28,993 bases of DNA, taken from the NCBI GenBank assembly GCA_910578305.1, contig CAJTQH010000023.1:1-28993 (forward strand), in the 5' to 3' direction. A program made the position numbers and the translations under genes. This document shows, piece after piece, positions 25,340 to 28,993 of the stretch. The DNA is from an uncultured Muribaculaceae bacterium. GTDB lineage: Bacteria; Bacteroidota; Bacteroidia; Bacteroidales; Muribaculaceae. Position 1 is the first letter of the stretch. Each line of letters opens with the position of its first letter. The notes under the pieces are model-generated. The model was not told the origin of the DNA, ran no database searches, and saw nothing but the letters and a program-made list of their open reading frames with translations.

Positions 25340-26341
25340 ATGGACTTTTTAACTGACGAAAAACTTGTAATCGTAGGCGCCGCCGGTATGATCGGCTCCA
25401 ATATGGCACAGACTGCCATGATGATGCGCCTCACCCCCAACATCTGTCTTTACGATCCATATGCACCTGCTCTCGAAGGTGTAGCCGAAGAATTGTACCA
25501 TTGCGCTTTTGAAGGCGTGAACCTGACTTACACTTCCGACATCAAGGAAGCGCTTACCGGAGCAAAATACATAGTATCAAGCGGCGGTGCCGCACGCAAG
25601 GCAGGCATGACTCGTGAGGATTTGCTCAAAGGCAATGCCCAGATAGCCGAGCAGTTCGGCAAAGACGTACGTGCCTATTGTCCCGATGTGAAACACATAG
25701 TGGTAATATTCAATCCGGCCGATATCACAGGTCTCATCACTCTGATATATTCCGGACTGAAACCAAGTCAGGTGACCACTCTGGCTGCTCTTGACAGCAC
25801 ACGCCTGCAACACGAACTCGTGAAGTATTTCAAGATTCCGGCACTGGAAGTCGTAAACTGCCGTACATACGGCGGCCATGGCGAACAGATGGCTGTGTTT
25901 GCCTCAACCACCACAGTCAACGGAAAGCCTCTTACCGAACTAATCGGCACCGATGCTCTGCCCGCAAACGAATGGGAAGACCTGAAAGTGCGCGTAATAC
26001 AAGGAGGCAAGAAGATCATCGACCTCCGCGGACGCTCATCGTTCCAGAGCCCTTCGTATCTCTCGATTGAGATGATAGCAGCGGCCATGGGCGGCAAACC
26101 GTTCCGCTGGCCGGCAGGCTGCTACGTGAACAACGGCAAGTTCGACCACATCATGATGGCCATGGAGACAACGATAAGCAAAGACGGAGTGAAATATCAC
26201 GAAGTAGCCGGCACTCCCGCCGAACAGAAAGAACTTGAAGAAAGCTACAAGCACCTGTGCACTCTGCGCGACGAAGTGATATCTATGGGCGTACTGCCTC
26301 CTATCGACCAGTGGCACAGCATCAACCCCAACATCGACTGA
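25340..26341 (+). CDS. mdh: Malate dehydrogenase (NAD)
   Basis: 333 residues. Interconverts malate and oxaloacetate in the reductive arm of the TCA cycle used for succinate production. The NAD fold is VGAAGMIGSNMA; the substrate-binding Arg loop is ARKAGMTREDLLKGN; NPADITG and STRLQHELVK follow, and the catalytic His is in TYGGHGEQM. Sequence style is the LDH-like Mdh of Bacteroidales. Preceded by a 57-bp gap with no clear promoter and followed by a strong terminator. Confidence 0.93.
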   Translation: MDFLTDEKLVIVGAAGMIGSNMAQTAMMMRLTPNICLYDPYAPALEGVAEELYHCAFEGVNLTYTSDIKEALTGAKYIVSSGGAARKAGMTREDLLKGNAQIAEQFGKDVRAYCPDVKHIVVIFNPADITGLITLIYSGLKPSQVTTLAALDSTRLQHELVKYFKIPALEVVNCRTYGGHGEQMAVFASTTTVNGKPLTELIGTDALPANEWEDLKVRVIQGGKKIIDLRGRSSFQSPSYLSIEMIAAAMGGKPFRWPAGCYVNNGKFDHIMMAMETTISKDGVKYHEVAGTPAEQKELEESYKHLCTLRDEVISMGVLPPIDQWHSINPNID

Positions 26342-26367
26342 CATAGTCTGTCATTAAACACATGAGC

Positions 26368-26400
26368 ACTCCCCCGGCACTCTGCCCGGGGGAGTTTTTT
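26368..26400 (+). terminator. Intrinsic terminator of mdh
   Basis: A 10-bp perfect GC-rich stem (26368-26377 with 26386-26395), an 8-nt loop, and a T run ending at 26400, 27 bp past the mdh stop. The minus-strand gene to its right ends at 26415, but no T run exists on that side. Confidence 0.92.
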
Positions 26401-26414
26401 ATGCAGCCTGATGA

Positions 26415-26900
26415 TCACTGCTGCCGAAGGAAACGGTATGTCAGTGTATCGGACAACGATGACCGGTCGATGACAATGAGCGAATCGGACGATAACGAAC
26501 AGATGCCCAGCAAAAGGCGGAAATCATCGGAAGAAAGACCGGCTACAAAGTCGGTCCAACCTATACGTTGACTCAGATTATGTCCCGGAACCATACGTAC
26601 CGACTCGCGGTCTAGCACGATACTGATGTCGGTGGCCGTTGTACTCCACGATCCGGCGACAGTCAGATACGACAGCCGTGTGGAGTCAAGCGAGAGCCCA
26701 AGCGCCACGGAGACTCTATGGTCGATTAGGTCGAATGTAATGGTATCTGACAACACCACACCGCTGCCGGCCACATTCCGGCACATGACCCAGCTTCCGG
26801 CGAGCGCACGCTCCGTGACTTGATCCGACTTACTGCCACACGCGCACAGAAGCAGCATAATGGCTGCTACATATATTCTGACCGTCGGAAAGCAATTCAT
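26415..26900 (-). CDS. Small lipoprotein, possibly lipocalin-like
   Basis: 161 residues with a clear lipoprotein signal: MNCFPTVRIYVAAIMLLLCAC-G, the lipidated Cys near residue 20. The rest is beta-rich, opening ALAGSWVM, a GxW pattern reminiscent of lipocalin-like Bacteroidota lipoproteins. Function unknown. The frame extends upstream to 26972, but a -7 box at 26920-26927 lies there and the signal peptide is normal only from 26900. Confidence 0.78.
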   Translation of the reverse strand: MNCFPTVRIYVAAIMLLLCACGSKSDQVTERALAGSWVMCRNVAGSGVVLSDTITFDLIDHRVSVALGLSLDSTRLSYLTVAGSWSTTATDISIVLDRESVRMVPGHNLSQRIGWTDFVAGLSSDDFRLLLGICSLSSDSLIVIDRSSLSDTLTYRFLRQQ

Positions 26901-26919
26901 GATATCTGATGATTGTCCA

Positions 26920-26927
26920 CAAAGATA
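26920..26927 (-). promoter_or_regulatory. -7 element (TATCTTTG) for the minus-strand lipoprotein
   Basis: TATCTTTG on the minus strand fits TAnnTTTG and lies 19 bp before ATG 26900. The nearest TTTG upstream is a little too close to be an ideal -33. Confidence 0.5.
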
Positions 26928-27002
26928 GTCGTCCATGATTGACAAACCGACCGGATAGCCTCGTTTTAACATATTTTAAACATCCAACCAATAATTATAA
27001 CG

Positions 27003-27010
27003 TAACTTTG
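27003..27010 (+). promoter_or_regulatory. -7 element (TAACTTTG) for asnA
   Basis: TAACTTTG fits the Bacteroidota -7, 40 bp before the asnA start. The upstream region is A+T-rich without a perfect -33 TTTG. Confidence 0.55.
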
Positions 27011-27050
27011 AGGTGATTTACACTGTACTATATCCAATACCCAAATATCT

Positions 27051-28085
27051 ATGGCACTTATCATACCCGGGCAATACCGACGCAAACTCCTGGCCGAAAC
27101 CACTGAAACGGCCATTAAGATGATAAAACAGGACTTTCAGCAACGTCTGGCCGACGCGCTGTGTCTGCGCCGCGTCACAGCTCCGCTTTTCGTACTTGAA
27201 GGCACAGGTCTCAACGACGACCTCAACGGAGTGGAACGCCCTGTGAGTTTTCCCGTCAGAGCCATGGGCGAACGCCGTGCCGAAGTGGTACACTCGCTGG
27301 CAAAATGGAAAAGAATGAAACTTGCCGCCTACGGCATAGCACCAGGATATGGCCTGTACACAGACATGAACGCAATACGCGCTGACGAAGAGCCCGACAA
27401 TCTACACTCGCTGTATGTCGACCAATGGGACTGGGAACAGGCTATACACGCATCAGATCGCAACATCGACTACCTGCACTCCACTGTAAGAAAGATCTAC
27501 GATGCCATGCGACAATCCGAACTTATGATCTACAGCCACTACCCACACATCACCCCGCGATTGCCCGAAAAGATCACCTTTATCCACACCGAAGAGCTTC
27601 TGCAACGCTATCCGACTCTTACATCCTATGAGCGCGAATATGCGGCAGCACGAGAGCACGGAGCCATATTCATAACCGGCATAGGCGCCCGTCTTAGCAA
27701 CGGAGAGCCGCACGACGGACGTGCTCCCGACTACGACGACTGGATAAGCGACAGCAACGACGGTCGTCAGGGACTCAATGGCGACATAATCGTGTGGGAT
27801 ACAGTTCTCGACCGTCCGGTCGAACTGTCATCGATGGGTATCCGTGTCAATGCCATATCTCTGCGCCGCCAACTGCATGAACGCGGATGCGAGGAGCGCG
27901 CCTCACTCGACTTCCACAGCCGCCTGCTCAGAGGCGAATATCCCGACTCTATAGGCGGAGGCATAGGCCAAAGCCGCCTGTGCATGTATCTGCTTCAGAA
28001 AGCCCACATAGGCGAAGTGCAGGCATCTCTGTGGCCCGAAGAGCAGATTGCCGCATGTGCCGCCGCAGGCATAGAGCTTATGTAG
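27051..28085 (+). CDS. asnA: Aspartate--ammonia ligase (asparagine synthetase A)
   Basis: 344 residues. Makes asparagine from aspartate, ammonia and ATP through an aspartyl-adenylate; class II tRNA-synthetase fold. Recognisable AsnA segments: VTAPLFVLEGTGLNDDLNG near the N-terminus, ERPVSFPVR, 'LHSLYVDQWDWE', and the C-terminal GGGIGQSRLCMYLLQK. Slightly longer than the E. coli enzyme. The divergent neighbour is the small lipoprotein. Confidence 0.95.
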   Translation: MALIIPGQYRRKLLAETTETAIKMIKQDFQQRLADALCLRRVTAPLFVLEGTGLNDDLNGVERPVSFPVRAMGERRAEVVHSLAKWKRMKLAAYGIAPGYGLYTDMNAIRADEEPDNLHSLYVDQWDWEQAIHASDRNIDYLHSTVRKIYDAMRQSELMIYSHYPHITPRLPEKITFIHTEELLQRYPTLTSYEREYAAAREHGAIFITGIGARLSNGEPHDGRAPDYDDWISDSNDGRQGLNGDIIVWDTVLDRPVELSSMGIRVNAISLRRQLHERGCEERASLDFHSRLLRGEYPDSIGGGIGQSRLCMYLLQKAHIGEVQASLWPEEQIAACAAAGIELM

Positions 28086-28097
28086 CGCCGCATGCTG

Positions 28098-28129
28098 TTT
28101 GGCTGGATGGAAAAAAATGCGTAAGTTTG
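28098..28129 (+). promoter_or_regulatory. Promoter for rnz (-33 TTTG, -7 TAAGTTTG)
   Basis: TTTG at 28098-28101 and TAAGTTTG at 28122-28129 are 20 bp apart, an exact match to the Bacteroidota consensus. The start codon at 28142 follows after only 12 bp, implying a very short leader. Confidence 0.8.
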
Positions 28130-28141
28130 CATTACCAAGCT

Positions 28142-28993
28142 ATGGCCCAATTTCAGATCAACATATTAGGCTGTGGATCAGCCACTCCCACACCTCGACA
28201 CAATCCATCGTGTCAAGTGGTGGACTTTCGCGACAATCTATTGATGATAGACTGCGGAGAAGGTGCGCAAAGCATGATGCGCCGCATGAAATTACGGTTT
28301 TCGCGCCTCAACCACATATTCATCTCGCACCTACACGGCGACCATTGTTTCGGACTCCCAGGGCTACTCTCCACAATGGGACTGCACGAGCGCACCGGTA
28401 CTGTGACAGTGCATATGCCGGCACAAGGACTTGAGGCCATGAAAGCATTTACCGATTTTTTCTGCAGAGAAAGCCCATTCGACATAGCATATGCCCCGAT
28501 CGAAGGACAAGGCGGAGTCGTGCTCGACACACCGTCACTTACTGTAGAAGCATTTCCACTCTACCACCGCGTACCATGCTACGGCTACATATTCCGTGAA
28601 AAGCCCAAGCCACGCCATCTGCGAGGCGACATGGTGAAGTTTTACGACATACCTGTGTCGCGGCTACACGGCATAAAAGAGGGAGCCGACTATGTGTGTC
28701 CCGACGGAACGATCATAGACAACCGCCGACTGACCACCGATGCCGATCCGGCCATGAGCTACGCCTACTGCTCCGACACCATGTTCGACGAGCGTGTGGC
28801 ACAGGCCGTAAAGGGAGTCGATGTGCTCTATCACGAAGCCACCTATCACTCGTCGCTCGAGCACCTCGCCCGTGAGCGCGGACACTCTTCGGCCGCACAG
28901 GCAGGCCGCATCGCGGCCATGGCCGGAGCAAAAAGACTTATCATAGGCCACTACTCCAAGCGTTATGTGGAAGTGGACGAACTGCTGGCCGAC
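28142..28993 (+). CDS. rnz: Ribonuclease Z (3' end cut by window)
   Basis: 284 codons are visible and the frame is still open at the last base. Rnz is the endonuclease that trims tRNA 3' ends. The metallo-beta-lactamase motif HLHGDH is at residues 63-68 (His63, His65, Asp67, His68). The N-terminal 'ILGCGSATPTPRHNPSCQVV' is typical of RNase Z, and later metal ligands are the Asp of YCSDTMFD and the His of IGHYSKRY. Family length is about 300, so only a short piece is missing. Confidence 0.94.
   Translation, partial: MAQFQINILGCGSATPTPRHNPSCQVVDFRDNLLMIDCGEGAQSMMRRMKLRFSRLNHIFISHLHGDHCFGLPGLLSTMGLHERTGTVTVHMPAQGLEAMKAFTDFFCRESPFDIAYAPIEGQGGVVLDTPSLTVEAFPLYHRVPCYGYIFREKPKPRHLRGDMVKFYDIPVSRLHGIKEGADYVCPDGTIIDNRRLTTDADPAMSYAYCSDTMFDERVAQAVKGVDVLYHEATYHSSLEHLARERGHSSAAQAGRIAAMAGAKRLIIGHYSKRYVEVDELLAD

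Noticed and set aside
26901..26972. 24-codon extension of the minus-strand lipoprotein
   Set aside because: It would place a charged segment before the signal peptide and overlaps a -7 element.

Overview
The window looks like chromosomal DNA of a gut Bacteroidales bacterium, probably of the Muribaculaceae type. This rests on the single-chain SecD-SecF fusion, a DUF5715 lipoprotein, a Bacteroidales-type Mdh, AsnA and FprA, and repeated promoters of the Bacteroidota form (-33 TTTG or TTG, -7 TAnnTTTG). Taxonomy is inferred from protein style and was not searched. Most of the window has moderately high GC; one block, about 7.0-12.1 kb, is visibly richer in A+T.

Layout: 1-0.35 kb is the end of a beta-helix surface protein. 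0.39-6.9 kb holds a small lipoprotein, a sugar-kinase-like phosphotransferase, secDF with a perfect terminator hairpin, and an LtaS-like membrane phosphotransferase/sulfatase-fold protein. 6.9-12.3 kb is an accessory island. 12.5-14.0 kb (minus strand) is a THUMP-domain RNA methyltransferase. 14.2-20.5 kb is a co-directional run: DUF5715 lipoprotein, AsmA-like protein, HAD hydrolase, aroB. 20.6-28.1 kb carries purD, a multi-pass membrane protein, pdxB, an FprA flavodiiron protein, mdh, a minus-strand lipoprotein and asnA. The right edge cuts an rnz gene.

The island is the notable part. In one tightly packed + strand operon it encodes three small precursors, each with a twin-arginine (Tat) signal followed by a long run of cysteines at every fourth residue (13, 17 and 13 Cys). 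With them are a radical SAM/SPASM maturase, a second SPASM-like maturase without the radical SAM CX3CX2C motif, a 91-residue accessory protein, and a private TatA and TatC pair. The maturation genes match, from memory, families NCBI names after 'CXXX repeat peptides'. The simplest reading is a RiPP pathway: the radical SAM enzyme crosslinks the Cys repeats in the cytoplasm, and the rigid folded product leaves through a dedicated Tat translocase. Four ATGA/GTGA overlaps tie the genes together.

The island is bracketed by a 91-bp direct repeat (6826-6916 and 12226-12316, two mismatches, exactly 5400 bp apart). The left copy is the live 3' end of the LtaS-like gene; the right copy is an orphan fragment of the same end. 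This is the footprint expected of insertion at a gene 3' end, but no integrase or transposase is present in the window.
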